From Mycolicibacterium tusciae (GTDB taxonomy: Bacteria; Actinomycetota; Actinomycetes; Mycobacteriales; Mycobacteriaceae), in contig NZ_MVIM01000010.1 of NCBI RefSeq assembly GCF_002086795.1, positions 1 through 64,000 on the forward strand: 64,000 bases of DNA, written 5' to 3'. Made by a program: the position numbers and the translations under genes. This document shows, in pieces, positions 48,913 through 58,138 of the stretch. Position 1 is the stretch's first letter. Each line of letters starts with the position of its first letter. The notes beneath the pieces are model-generated. The model was not told the DNA's origin and did no database searches. It was given only the letters and a program-made list of their open reading frames with translations.

Positions 48913-49614
48913 GTGCGCTGCGACGACGACACCGAGATCGTCCGAAAGGCGATGGCCGAACTGGCCGCCAACCAGTCGACGCCCACCGACGTCACCGCGG
49001 TCCTGGAAGCGGTCACGTCGCTGGCGGTCCAACTCATTCCCGCGGTGGACTTCGCCGACGTCCTTCTCGTCGACGAGCACGAACACCGAACGGTGGCTCC
49101 GACCGACCCATTGGCGGTCAACTTGGACTCGCTGCAGCTCGACCTTCAAGAAGGACCGTGCCTGGGCGCACTCGTAGAGGACGCCACTATCGTGGCACCG
49201 GACCTCGCGAACGAAGTGCGGTGGCCCCGCTTTTCGGCGGCGGCGGTGAGCCGGGGTGTAGCGAGCATGATGGCGTTTCGCCTCTACACCTATCCCAAGG
49301 CGACACCGAACGGTATTGGAGGCCGAGGAGCTCTGAATCTGTTCAGCCGCAGCCAGTGTGAGTTCGACCTGGAAGACCAGGCACTGGGCGGGATGCTGGC
49401 TACCCACGCTGCCACCGCGCTTGTGGCTGCCGACCGCCAACGACAATTCGAGTCCGCGTTGGCCAGCCGCGACGTCATTGGCCAAGCCAAAGGCGTTCTG
49501 ATGGAACGGTTCAAGGTCGACGCGGTGCGCGCCTTCGCGATGATGACGAAGCTATCGCAGGACTCCAACACTCCAATCCGGATACTCGCGCAGCGGATCG
49601 TCGCCTCGACCTAA
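48913..49614 (+). CDS. GAF-ANTAR regulatory protein
   Basis: A 233-residue protein with a GAF domain (about 20-165; LDLQEGPCLGAL) and a canonical ANTAR domain at the C-terminus (about 172-230: SRDVIGQAKGVLMERFKVDA, LAQRIV). The GTG start follows a GGGGGG-rich ribosome site; TATGGT near 48856-48861 could be its own -10. It is the third GAF protein in a row, suggesting a duplicated signalling cassette. The small ligand of the GAF domain is unknown. Confidence 0.87.
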   Translation: MRCDDDTEIVRKAMAELAANQSTPTDVTAVLEAVTSLAVQLIPAVDFADVLLVDEHEHRTVAPTDPLAVNLDSLQLDLQEGPCLGALVEDATIVAPDLANEVRWPRFSAAAVSRGVASMMAFRLYTYPKATPNGIGGRGALNLFSRSQCEFDLEDQALGGMLATHAATALVAADRQRQFESALASRDVIGQAKGVLMERFKVDAVRAFAMMTKLSQDSNTPIRILAQRIVAST

Positions 49615-49654
49615 CGCCTCGGCGCCGGGCCTCACGGTCGCCCCCGTGGGATCG

Positions 49655-49681
49655 TGTCGAGAATGTGGTGCTGACTCCGTC
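49655..49681 (+). promoter_or_regulatory. ECF42-type autoregulated promoter
   Basis: TGTCGA (49655-49660), 17-base spacer, CGTC (49678-49681), 50 bases before the YCII gene. This agrees with the promoter motif described for ECF42 sigma factors, which activate their own YCII-sigma operon. Confidence 0.7.
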
Positions 49682-49731
49682 CTAGGGATGAGCGGCCACC
49701 AGCGGTCGCCTGACCAAGAAGGAGAACGACC

Positions 49732-50136
49732 ATGAAATACCTGCTGCTGAAGCACTACCGCGGAGCCCCGGCCTCGGTCAACGACGTTCCGATGGACCGG
49801 TGGACGCCGGACGAGGTCGACGCGCACGTGCAGTACATGCGCGACTTCGCCGTTCGGCTACAGGGGAGCGGGGAGTTCGTCGACAGCCAGGCGCTGACCC
49901 CCGACGGCGCGTGGGTTCGCCATGACGGCGAAGGGCGCCCGCCGGTCACCGACGGGCCGTTCGCCGAGACCAAGGATCTCATCGCCGGCTGGATGATCAT
50001 CGATGTCGAGTCGTGGGAGCGCGCGGTCGAGCTGGCGGGGGAGTTGTCCGCCGCACCGGGCGCCGACGGCAAGCCGATCCACGAGTGGCTGGAGGTGCGG
50101 CCGTTCCTCACCGAGACATCCAAGTTCACCGAGTGA
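49732..50136 (+). CDS. YCII/DGPF-domain protein, ECF42 partner
   Basis: A 134-residue protein with the YCII-related fold. It contains the eponymous DGPF motif (VTDGPFAETKDLIAGW) and opens MKYLLLKHYRG. DGPF proteins are the constant partners of ECF42 sigma factors and may be signal-sensing or enzyme-like subunits. An AAGGAGAAC site precedes the ATG, and the stop overlaps the sigma gene start as GTGA. It lies under the TGTCGA-N17-CGTC promoter. Confidence 0.9.
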   Translation: MKYLLLKHYRGAPASVNDVPMDRWTPDEVDAHVQYMRDFAVRLQGSGEFVDSQALTPDGAWVRHDGEGRPPVTDGPFAETKDLIAGWMIIDVESWERAVELAGELSAAPGADGKPIHEWLEVRPFLTETSKFTE

Positions 50137-51278
50137 ACGAGTCGCTGCTTCGCGAGCTCGTGCCCGCGGTGATCGGTGTCCTCGTCCGACGCGGAGCAGA
50201 CTTCGCGTCGGCCGAGGATGCCGTGCAGGAGACCCTGATTCGAGCGCTGGAAACCTGGCCCGACGATCCACCTCGCGATCCGAAGGCATGGCTCGTCGCG
50301 GTGGCGTGGCGCAAGTTCATCGACGCTACCCGTGCCGAAACATCTCGGCGGGGAAGGGAACTCGCCGTCGAGGCCGAGCCGCCCGCCGGTGAGGTGCCCG
50401 CCACCGACGACACGCTCCGACTGTACTTTCTGTGCGCACACCCCACCCTGCCGGAGTCCTCGGCCGTCGCGTTGACGCTGCGCGCGGTCGGAGGCCTGAC
50501 CACGCGGCAGATCGCGACGGCGTACCTCATCCCCGAAGCGACCATGGCGCAGCGGATCAGCCGGGCCAAGCGCAAGATCGCGGCGCTCACGCTGGACCAG
50601 CCCGGCGACCTTCCGACGGTGCTGCGGGTGCTCTACCTCGTCTTCAACGAGGGCTACAGCGGAGACGTCGACCTCGCCGCCGAGGCGATCCGCCTCGCGC
50701 GTCAGCTCGCCGCGCTGACAGATGAGCCCGAGGTCGCCGGTCTGCTCGCGCTCATGCTGCTGCACCATGCGCGCCGAGCATCGCGCACCGGCCCGGGAGG
50801 CCGGCTGGTTCCGCTTGCCGAGCAGGACCGATCATGTTGGGACACAACCCTTATCGCCGATGGGGTGACGATTCTGCAGGCTGCGCTGGCCCGCGACCGC
50901 CTCGGCGAGTACCAGGCACAGGCCGCGATCGCCGCCCTGCATGCGGACGCCTCGAGCGCCGCGGAGACGGATTGGGTGCAGATCGTCGAGTGGTACGACG
51001 AACTGCTGCAGCTCACCGGCAGCCCGGTGGTACGGCTCAACCGCGCGGTGGCGGTTGGTGAGGCGGACGGAGCACAGGCCGGCCTGGCCGCGCTGGCCGG
51101 CGTGAGTCCGGACTTGCCGCGGTACGCCGCGGTGACGGCGCACCTGCGCGAACGCGCCGGTGACCTCGAGCAGGCCGCCGAGTTGTATGCCGAGGCGGCC
51201 CGCACCGCGGCCAGCGTCCCGGAGCGCGACCATCTCACCCGACAGGCCGCACGCGTGAGGCAACTGCTGCGAGCCTGA
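50133..51278 (+). CDS. ECF42-group RNA polymerase sigma factor with C-terminal extension
   Basis: A 381-residue sigma factor. Region 2 (about 8-75) contains DAVQETLIRALETWP; region 4 (about 105-160) contains TTRQIATAYLIPEATMAQRI. A 200-residue C-terminal domain (DUF6596/TPR-like) follows, starting LRVLYLVFNEGYSG, a hallmark of ECF42. No anti-sigma factor is encoded; in this group the extension itself is needed for activity. GTG start overlapping the YCII stop. Targets probably include its own promoter. Confidence 0.9.
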   Translation: MNESLLRELVPAVIGVLVRRGADFASAEDAVQETLIRALETWPDDPPRDPKAWLVAVAWRKFIDATRAETSRRGRELAVEAEPPAGEVPATDDTLRLYFLCAHPTLPESSAVALTLRAVGGLTTRQIATAYLIPEATMAQRISRAKRKIAALTLDQPGDLPTVLRVLYLVFNEGYSGDVDLAAEAIRLARQLAALTDEPEVAGLLALMLLHHARRASRTGPGGRLVPLAEQDRSCWDTTLIADGVTILQAALARDRLGEYQAQAAIAALHADASSAAETDWVQIVEWYDELLQLTGSPVVRLNRAVAVGEADGAQAGLAALAGVSPDLPRYAAVTAHLRERAGDLEQAAELYAEAARTAASVPERDHLTRQAARVRQLLRA

Positions 51279-51341
51279 GCCCGACCGACCGCTCACGTTG
51301 GTATAAGCAGATGTCGCTAGAAATAAGGAGTCCTCTGCCTC

Positions 51342-52304
51342 GTGTTCAGATTCGCACTCAGAGTGCTGCTCGCCGCTTCACTGGCCCTGACCGGTTGTCA
51401 GCAGTCCGAGCAGACCTCCGAGAAACCGGCGTATCCGAGCGGACCCGTCACGATGACGGCGGGAGCCAACCCGGGCAGTGGATTCGACATCACGATCCGG
51501 GCGGTGGTCGAGGCGCTGCAGCGCGAACAGCTCGTCGATGTGCCGTTACCCGTAGAGAATCGGCCGGGAAACAGTGGAGCAGATTTCCTCGCCAAGATGG
51601 TGGAGCAGTATCAGGGTAAAGACAACGAGGTGTCGGTCACCTCGCTGTCGATGATGATGAACGAACTGCTCGGCAAGTCGACGTACGGCTACGACGACGT
51701 CACGATGATCGCGCGGCTGATCACCGAGTATTACGTGGTCGTCACCCGTCACGATTCCCCGTACGACAACCTCGGTGACGTCATGTCGGCCATCAAGTCC
51801 GACGCCAAGCGCGTCGTGGTCGGCGCCGCCAACGACGATCAGGCACCTTTCGACCTGCTGGTCGCGTCGGCCGGCGGTGACCCCTCGACCATCAACTACG
51901 TACCGTTCGAGGGCGGCGGTGATCAGATCAGCGCACTGGAGAAGGGCGACATCAGCGTCGCGATCGGCGGTGTCAGCGAGTTCGTCGACCTGCTGAAGGC
52001 GGGAACCCTGCAGGCGTTGGGGGTGTTATCCGAGGAACGATTGCCCGAACTGGATGTGCCGACCGCCAGCGAGCAAGGGTTCGACGTCACCCTCTCCAAT
52101 TGGCGAGGCCTTTACGGACCGCCGGAGATGCCGCAGGTCGCCGTCGAGTTCTGGCAGAACGCGCTCGGCAAGATGGTGGAATCGCCGACCTGGCAGCAGA
52201 TCGCCAAGGACAGACACTTCACCACGACCTTCATGATCGGTGGCGAGTTCCAGACTTTCTTGGCGGAGACCCAGGCCGACGTCAAACAAGCGCTGGCGCT
52301 GTGA
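51342..52304 (+). CDS. Tripartite tricarboxylate transporter solute-binding lipoprotein (TctC/Bug family)
   Basis: A 320-residue lipoprotein with lipobox LTGC at about residue 18. The mature domain has the TctC/Bug pattern: VTMTAGANPGSGFDITIRAV, VENRPGNSGAD and VVVGAANDDQAPF. Family members bind carboxylates such as citrate or nicotinate for the TctAB permease. No tctA or tctB lies within the window, so this is an orphan binding protein, possibly with a sensing role. TATAAG at 51302-51307 is a good -10, and AAGGAG lies 11 bases before the GTG. The stop abuts the convergent gene with no spacing. Confidence 0.85.
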   Translation: MFRFALRVLLAASLALTGCQQSEQTSEKPAYPSGPVTMTAGANPGSGFDITIRAVVEALQREQLVDVPLPVENRPGNSGADFLAKMVEQYQGKDNEVSVTSLSMMMNELLGKSTYGYDDVTMIARLITEYYVVVTRHDSPYDNLGDVMSAIKSDAKRVVVGAANDDQAPFDLLVASAGGDPSTINYVPFEGGGDQISALEKGDISVAIGGVSEFVDLLKAGTLQALGVLSEERLPELDVPTASEQGFDVTLSNWRGLYGPPEMPQVAVEFWQNALGKMVESPTWQQIAKDRHFTTTFMIGGEFQTFLAETQADVKQALAL

Positions 52305-53003
52305 TCAGTTCTTCGGCCTCGGGCTCATCGAGCTGATGTAGTACGTCTCGTCGCCGGTGGCATATCCGCCGCCCGCGGTCGCTATATGTACGTGGTCGAA
52401 GTGGTTGGCGGTCTCGTTGCCGTAGTCCGCGGTCCAACTCGGTGCGCCGATGCCGGGGTAGAAGCCCTGCCGCCAGATCACGTGCAGGATTCCCCAGCGC
52501 TTCGCGTTCGCCAACGCCAGCCCGGCGATCTGGTTGCCGAGTTCGATGCCCTCTTCGCTGCTGTGGTTCGGGATCATGACGTCGATCGCCAGACCTTCGG
52601 GATGCCACCGCAACGGGTCCTGCCGATGCCCGCCGATGGTGGTGATCTCGGGGAACATCACGCTGATCGCGCGGGCGGCCCAAATGGTCCTGACCTGCAA
52701 ACCGTTCTCGGGCGCAACGCCCTTGGGCAGCTCGAACGGAAGCTCTCGCGCAGCGGCGGGCGCGCTCGCGGCCAGCAGTTCGGCCTCCGCGGGCACCGGG
52801 ACCCTCGGCGCAGGGGGCGGAGTGGATTCGGGTGACATCGGCGCCACCGCCACCGGCTTTTCGCTGTGCGGCGCATCGGCGTTCTGGGCGTACAGCATGG
52901 CGCCGGAGACGACCAGCGAAACCACGATCGCCAACCAGCGGCCGCGGCCGTTAGCTAACAGGTTTCTCGCCACGGGAGAGCACTTTACTGTCGTCTCTGA
53001 CAC
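52305..53003 (-). CDS. Exported M15/VanY-like (ARB_07466-type) cell-wall protein
   Basis: A 232-residue protein with an N-terminal membrane helix or uncleaved signal (about 20-36, LAIVVSLVVSGAMLYA), a Pro/Ala/Glu-rich linker, and a C-terminal domain (about 95-215). That domain has the pattern HPEGLAIDVMIP and ANHFDHVHI, the His-Asp and His-x-x-His metal residues of D-Ala-D-Ala carboxypeptidase-like folds. It probably acts on peptidoglycan in the periplasm or is a non-catalytic relative. The GTG start was chosen for a sensible topology; a longer frame starts at 53066. Tail to tail with the TctC gene. Confidence 0.7.
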   Translation of the reverse strand: MSETTVKCSPVARNLLANGRGRWLAIVVSLVVSGAMLYAQNADAPHSEKPVAVAPMSPESTPPPAPRVPVPAEAELLAASAPAAARELPFELPKGVAPENGLQVRTIWAARAISVMFPEITTIGGHRQDPLRWHPEGLAIDVMIPNHSSEEGIELGNQIAGLALANAKRWGILHVIWRQGFYPGIGAPSWTADYGNETANHFDHVHIATAGGGYATGDETYYISSMSPRPKN

Positions 53004-53173
53004 GGTAGTGCCGTCTTGGTGGTCTCGTAATGTTCTCTTAGGCTCGGGCGACCCGACGGCCAGCAAGTTCTACGCCACCGAAAATCCGAAAAAGTTCGCG
53101 AGCGCGGTGTGTTGGGCGCCAAGCGCGTAGTACTACTCATCCGCGGTTGTCCACGGCACGGCATCCTGTACGC

Positions 53174-54493
53174 ATGACGCTCACCACGCCCGGGTCCGGT
53201 GCCGCCAAGGTCGCTGCCGAGACGCCGGCCGACCGTGACCGCGCTGTCGACGTCGCCCGGCTCGCCGCCCTCGTGGTCGTCATGTTCGGGCACTGCGCAC
53301 TGCTGCTCGCCACCATCGACAACGGGCTGCGGATCGGCAACCTGCTCGGCGAACTGCCTGCGACCGCGCCCATAACCTGGATCGTGCAGGTCATGCCGCT
53401 GTTCTTTTTGGCAGGCGGTGCGGCGGGCGCCTACGGCTGGCATTCGGGCTCATCGTGGGGCACCTGGCTGGTCAAGCGCGCGCAGCGGCTGTGCCGCCCC
53501 GTCTTCTGGTATCTCGCCGCGTGGTCGATCGGCATCGTGGTGACCTACTACGTCCTCGGCGCCGATTCCGCGGCGAGCATCGGCCGCGAATGCGTGGCCC
53601 TGCTGTGGTTCCTCGGTGTCTACCTCGTGGTGCTGGCCTTCGTACCCGCCCTGACCCGAATGTCGACCGGTCGCGCGGTCGCCGCCATGGTCGGCGTGCT
53701 GATAGCAGTCTCCGCGGGATTCGACGCGATCCGATTCGCGGTCGGCGCACCGATGGCGGGCGTCGCGAACTTCGTCATCGTCTGGCTGATCCCGATGGTG
53801 ATCGGGGTGGCCTACGCACGACACCTGATCGGCGCGCGCACGGCGCTCGTCGTCGCCGCATCCGCATTCGCCGCGCAACTCGTGGTCGCGGCCGTCGGAC
53901 CCTACGAGGTCTCCCTGGTTGTCACTGGGACCGAACGCATCTCGAACGTGTCGCCGCCGACGCTGTTGCTCGCGCTGCACTGCACCTGGATGTCATTCGC
54001 GTTCATCGCCCTCGCGGGCCCGATCCGACGCTGGGCTCAGCGTCCGCGCGTCTGGTACGTCGTCGCGACAGGCAACGCCGGAGCGATGACCCTGTACCTC
54101 TGGCACATCCCCGCGATCGCGGTGGCCACCTTCACCCTGCACGCCTTCGGTCTGGACGCCTATGACGTTGACGCCCCGTACTTTTGGGCCATGCTGGCGC
54201 TGCGTGCCGTGGTGTTCGCGGTCGTGATGCTCGCCGTGTTCATGCTGCTCTCGCCGCTCGAACATCGCCGACTGCCGTGGTGGGACGCGCCCGTCGCCGC
54301 CACCGGCACCCGGTCGACCGCCGCCGGTGTGCTGATCGTCCTCGCCGGAGTGGCGCTGGTATTGCTCGCCAAGAACGGTCTGGGCGACCTCTACGGGCTC
54401 GTCACCCTCGCATGCTTCGTCACCGCGGCCGCTGCCGCGCGGATCTGCGCCGGAGCGAAGCCATCCGAATCCACAACGGCCACAACCGTTTAA
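53174..54493 (+). CDS. Acyltransferase-3 family membrane protein
   Basis: A 439-residue protein with about ten to twelve membrane helices. The first helix holds DVARLAALVVVMFGHCALLL with the conserved RxxA...H pattern of OafA/NolL-type O-acyltransferases, and PLFFLAGGAAGAYGW is the family's second segment. It may acylate envelope glycans or lipids; acceptor unknown. The stop shares TTAA with the stop of the convergent mmpL gene. The ATG has no strong ribosome site. Confidence 0.82.
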   Translation: MTLTTPGSGAAKVAAETPADRDRAVDVARLAALVVVMFGHCALLLATIDNGLRIGNLLGELPATAPITWIVQVMPLFFLAGGAAGAYGWHSGSSWGTWLVKRAQRLCRPVFWYLAAWSIGIVVTYYVLGADSAASIGRECVALLWFLGVYLVVLAFVPALTRMSTGRAVAAMVGVLIAVSAGFDAIRFAVGAPMAGVANFVIVWLIPMVIGVAYARHLIGARTALVVAASAFAAQLVVAAVGPYEVSLVVTGTERISNVSPPTLLLALHCTWMSFAFIALAGPIRRWAQRPRVWYVVATGNAGAMTLYLWHIPAIAVATFTLHAFGLDAYDVDAPYFWAMLALRAVVFAVVMLAVFMLLSPLEHRRLPWWDAPVAATGTRSTAAGVLIVLAGVALVLLAKNGLGDLYGLVTLACFVTAAAAARICAGAKPSESTTATTV

Positions 54494-57363
54494 CGCTCGA
54501 CGAGCTGCTCCGGGGGCTTCGGCCACGGCACCGGGCGCGGCCTGGCACGCACTACCTGCGGCCACCAGAACCATTTACCCATCAGGGCCGCGATCGACGG
54601 GGTCATGAATGCGCGGATCACCAGAGTGTCGAACAGCAGGCCCATTCCGATCGTCGATCCGACTTGCGCGACCACTGTCAGCTCGCTCACCGTCATCGAG
54701 ATCATCGTGAAGGCGAACACCAAACCGGCTGAGGTGACGACCGACCCGCTCCCGCCCATCGCGCGGATTATCGCCGTGTTCACGCCCGCGTGCAGTTCCT
54801 CCTTCAGACGCGCGACGAGCAGCAGGTTGTAGTCGGCGCCCACCGCCAACAGGATGATCACCGCCATGGCCATGACCATGAACTGCAGTTCGATGCCGAG
54901 CACGTGCTGCCAGATCAGCACCGACAGGCCGAACGACGCGCCCAGAGACAACACCACGGTGCCGACGATGACCGCGGCGGCGACGACGGCGCGCGTGATG
55001 ATCAACATGATGGTGAAGATCAGTGCGAGCGCGAGAATCGCCGCGATCATCAGGTCGTAGTTGTTGCCGTCCTGCATGTCTTTGAACGACGCCGCGGTTC
55101 CGCCGAGGTAGATCGTGGAGCCTTCCAGCGGGGTGCCCTTGATCGCTTCCTTGGCCGCGTGCTTGATGGCCTCGATGCGCGCGATGCCGTCAGCACTGAG
55201 CGGATCTTCCTCGTGCTGGATGATCATCCGAACCGCTTTACCGTTCGGTGAGATGAAGCTGTCCATGCCGCGCTTGAACTCTTCGTTGTCGAAGATCTCC
55301 GGCGGCAGATAGAACGTGTCGTCGTTCCACGAGTCGTTGAACGCGTCGCCCATGGCCGACTGGTTCTCCGACAGCGCAGCCTGTTGATCCTGCATGCCGC
55401 CCTGCGTGGCCTTCATCGTCAGCATCATGTTCTGCATCGTCTTCATCGTCTCGATCTGCTGCGGCATCAACGCCAGCAGTTGCGGCATCAGCGAATCGAG
55501 CCGCTCGAGATCCGGGAGCAGGTCCTGGACGGCCTCGGTCGTGGTGTCAACGCCGTCGATCGTGTCGAACACCGACCGCATCGACCAACAGAGGTTGATG
55601 TTGTAGCAGTGCGGTTCCCAGTAGAAGTAGTTGCGAATGGGACGGAAGAAGTCGTCGAAATTCGCGATGTAATCCCGTAATTCGGCGATGTCGACGGTCA
55701 TGGTGCGCGTCTTCTCCACCATGCTGTGCGTCGTCGCACTCATCTCGCCCATCAGGTTCGACATGCGGGTCATCGTGTCGATGGTGACCTGCATTTCGTC
55801 GGCCTGCTTCAGCATGTCTTCCATGCGGTCCTGCAGGTACTTGCGGTTCAGGTCCTGGCCGACGCCGCCCAGACTCATCTGTGCCGGAATGGTGCTGAAC
55901 TTCACCGGTTTACCGTCGGGGCGGGTGATCGCCTGAACGCGGCCGATCCCGGGCACCCGGAAGATCGCCTTGGCGATCTTGTCGATCACCAGGAAGTCCG
56001 CGGAGTTGCGCAGGTCGTGGTCGGTTTCGATGAGCAGCAGCTCGGGATTCATTGTCGCCGGCGAGAAGTGGCGTTCGGCCGCCGCGAAGCCCAGGTTCGC
56101 GGGCAGGTCGGGCGGAAGGTATTTGCGGTCGTTGTAGTTGGGTTGGTACCCGGGCAACGTCAAGAGTCCGACGAGGGACAGCGCGATCGTCGCGAGCAGA
56201 ACCGGACCCGGCCACCGGACGATGGCGGCACCGATCTTGCGCCAGCCCCGAATGCGCATGGCGCGCTTGGGTTCCAGCAGGCCGAATCGGCTTGCGACGG
56301 TGATGATCGCCGGGCCCAACGTCAGTGCGACCAGCACGCCGGTGGCCATGCCCACGGCCAGTGGTACGCCCAGCGTCTGGAAGTAGGGCAACCGTGTGAA
56401 GGACAGGCAGAAGGTCGCACCCGCGATGGTCATACCCGAGCCGAGCACGACGTGCGCGGTTCCGTGGAACATCGTGTAGAAGGCCGACTCTCGGTCCTCA
56501 CCGAGAGTGCGCGCCTCCTGATAGCGGCCTATGAGGAAGATCGCGTAGTCCGTCGCCGCGGCTATCGCGAGTGTGACAAGCAGGTTCGTGGCGAACGTCG
56601 ATAACCCGATCAGTTCGTGATAGCCGAGGAAGGCCACCACCCCGCGCGTCGCCGACAGCGTGAGGACCACCATCACCAGTACGAGCAGAACCGTTCGTAT
56701 CGATCGATAAACAAGCAAGAGCATCGTGATGATCACCGCGAAGGTGACCAGTTCGATCACCCGGACGCTTCGGTCGCTCGCGATCTGCTGATCGGCGACC
56801 AGGGCCGACCCACCAGTCACGTAGACCTTCACGCCCGGCGGCGGTTCCAGCCCGTCGACGAGCTTGATGACCTGCTCCACCGACTCGTTGGACAGCGCCT
56901 CGCCCATGTTGCCGGCGAGATACACCTGCACGTACGCGGCCTTGCCGTCGGCGCTCTGCGCGCCGGCCGCCGTCAGCGGGTCGCCCCAGAAGTCCTGAAC
57001 GTGCTCGACGTGCTTGGTGTCGGCCTCGAGTTTGTCGACGAGTTCGTCGTAGTACTTGTGCGCATCCGCGCCCAGCGGCTTGTCCCCTTCGAGGAGGATC
57101 ATCACCGCGCTATCGGATTTGTACTCCTCGAAGACCTCGCCGACCTTCTTCATGGCGATCACCGACGGCGCTTCGGCCGGGCTCATCGACACCGACCGCA
57201 TCTGGCCGACCACTTCCAGTTGCGGCACGGTGACGTTGAGCAGGGCGACGATGAGGACCCAACCGATGATGATCGGCACGGAGAACATGCGGATCCACTT
57301 GGCAAGGCCTTTGCGGCGCTCCTGCGCGTGCGGGGCCAGCGGGTCGTGGGTCGGAGCGCTCAT
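54490..57363 (-). CDS. MmpL-family RND transporter (MmpL4/5-like)
   Basis: A 957-residue inner-membrane transporter with twelve predicted helices and two large periplasmic loops. The proton-relay Asp-Tyr pairs are seen as ATDYAIFLIGRYQEAR (helix 4) and GADYNLLLVARLKEEL (helix 10). Residues about 500-690 form a long Met/Gln-rich coiled-coil hairpin (RMEDMLKQADEM to MQDQQAALSE) typical of MmpL4/5. Such pumps with MmpS export siderophores or glycopeptidolipids. No mmpS or biosynthesis gene is adjacent. Closely related to the second MmpL at 60714-63623. A weak iron-box-like sequence lies about 90 bases upstream. Confidence 0.92.
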   Translation of the reverse strand: MSAPTHDPLAPHAQERRKGLAKWIRMFSVPIIIGWVLIVALLNVTVPQLEVVGQMRSVSMSPAEAPSVIAMKKVGEVFEEYKSDSAVMILLEGDKPLGADAHKYYDELVDKLEADTKHVEHVQDFWGDPLTAAGAQSADGKAAYVQVYLAGNMGEALSNESVEQVIKLVDGLEPPPGVKVYVTGGSALVADQQIASDRSVRVIELVTFAVIITMLLLVYRSIRTVLLVLVMVVLTLSATRGVVAFLGYHELIGLSTFATNLLVTLAIAAATDYAIFLIGRYQEARTLGEDRESAFYTMFHGTAHVVLGSGMTIAGATFCLSFTRLPYFQTLGVPLAVGMATGVLVALTLGPAIITVASRFGLLEPKRAMRIRGWRKIGAAIVRWPGPVLLATIALSLVGLLTLPGYQPNYNDRKYLPPDLPANLGFAAAERHFSPATMNPELLLIETDHDLRNSADFLVIDKIAKAIFRVPGIGRVQAITRPDGKPVKFSTIPAQMSLGGVGQDLNRKYLQDRMEDMLKQADEMQVTIDTMTRMSNLMGEMSATTHSMVEKTRTMTVDIAELRDYIANFDDFFRPIRNYFYWEPHCYNINLCWSMRSVFDTIDGVDTTTEAVQDLLPDLERLDSLMPQLLALMPQQIETMKTMQNMMLTMKATQGGMQDQQAALSENQSAMGDAFNDSWNDDTFYLPPEIFDNEEFKRGMDSFISPNGKAVRMIIQHEEDPLSADGIARIEAIKHAAKEAIKGTPLEGSTIYLGGTAASFKDMQDGNNYDLMIAAILALALIFTIMLIITRAVVAAAVIVGTVVLSLGASFGLSVLIWQHVLGIELQFMVMAMAVIILLAVGADYNLLLVARLKEELHAGVNTAIIRAMGGSGSVVTSAGLVFAFTMISMTVSELTVVAQVGSTIGMGLLFDTLVIRAFMTPSIAALMGKWFWWPQVVRARPRPVPWPKPPEQLVER

Positions 57364-57451
57364 CGCAGTGTCGTCGGGCGCGACGGGGTGCTTCCGCTGC
57401 TATTGAGCCCAGCCTGAACACAGTTGGGCACCTCGCGGAGCTCCCTCCCTG

Positions 57452-57470
57452 AATTGTTAAGCTTGCCTTA
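57452..57470 (-). promoter_or_regulatory. Degenerate IdeR-like iron box upstream of mmpL
   Basis: AATTGTTAAGCTTGCCTTA agrees at 11 of 19 positions with the IdeR consensus (TTAGGTTAGGCTAACCTAA), better in the right half. It lies 90-108 bases upstream of the MmpL start. True IdeR boxes usually match better, so this is only a candidate. Confidence 0.25.
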
Positions 57471-57502
57471 GTTCCTACCAGATCAGGCCCGCTAGCGGCC
57501 AC

Positions 57503-58138
57503 TCACAGCAGCCCCACAGCGAACGAAGCCGCCTGATCGACCATTCCCGACCGGACGTAGGCGCCGTGCGCGCCCCAATCCCGTCCGCCTTCGGAACAAA
57601 TCGGGTCGTTCGGCACGCACATCTCCACGGTCTTCCCGGCGTAGAGCGGTGCAACGCCGGGTAGCGGACCGGGCGACAGCGAATCGGCAAAGCTGCTCCT
57701 CGGACCGCCGAAGATCGCAGCCGCGGCGACGTTGTCGGCGACCGCCGGTGGCATCGCGGCGGTAGCCAGGTCGACGACTGCGGCCCCCTGGGAGTAGCCG
57801 CCGAGCACCATCCGGGTATTCGGGCACGTCGTGGCCATCGACTGCACATGAGCGCTCACGTCATCGCGGCCTGCGGGCGTGCTGCGGCCGAAGTCACGGC
57901 TCGCGGGGTAGTTGACCGCATACACACCGACAGAGCGCTCGCCGAGACGTGAACGCAGCGAGTCGACGAACGCCTGCCCGATACCGCCGACGCCGGGCGG
58001 TTCGGTGGTACCACGAGCGAACACAATTTCGACGTCGGGACAAGGAGCCGCGGCCGCGGGTGGCACGGTCGCCATAGTGATCGACAAGGTGGCGCCGGTG
58101 AGGCACACAAGCCCTAGAATGCGCGAGATGGTCGTCAT
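57503..58138 (-). CDS. Secreted cutinase-like esterase (Culp family)
   Basis: A 211-residue alpha/beta hydrolase with a signal peptide cleaved after PPAAAA (about residue 31). The cutinase core shows VEIVFARGTTEPPGVGGIG (oxyanion region), the nucleophile in LGGYSQGA, the acid in VPNDPICSEG and a downstream His in WGAHGAYV; Cys residues for two disulfides are present. Mycobacterial Culp proteins are secreted lipases/esterases, some phospholipase-like. It lies upstream of mmpL in the same direction but 140 bases away. Confidence 0.92.
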   Translation of the reverse strand: MTTISRILGLVCLTGATLSITMATVPPAAAAPCPDVEIVFARGTTEPPGVGGIGQAFVDSLRSRLGERSVGVYAVNYPASRDFGRSTPAGRDDVSAHVQSMATTCPNTRMVLGGYSQGAAVVDLATAAMPPAVADNVAAAAIFGGPRSSFADSLSPGPLPGVAPLYAGKTVEMCVPNDPICSEGGRDWGAHGAYVRSGMVDQAASFAVGLL

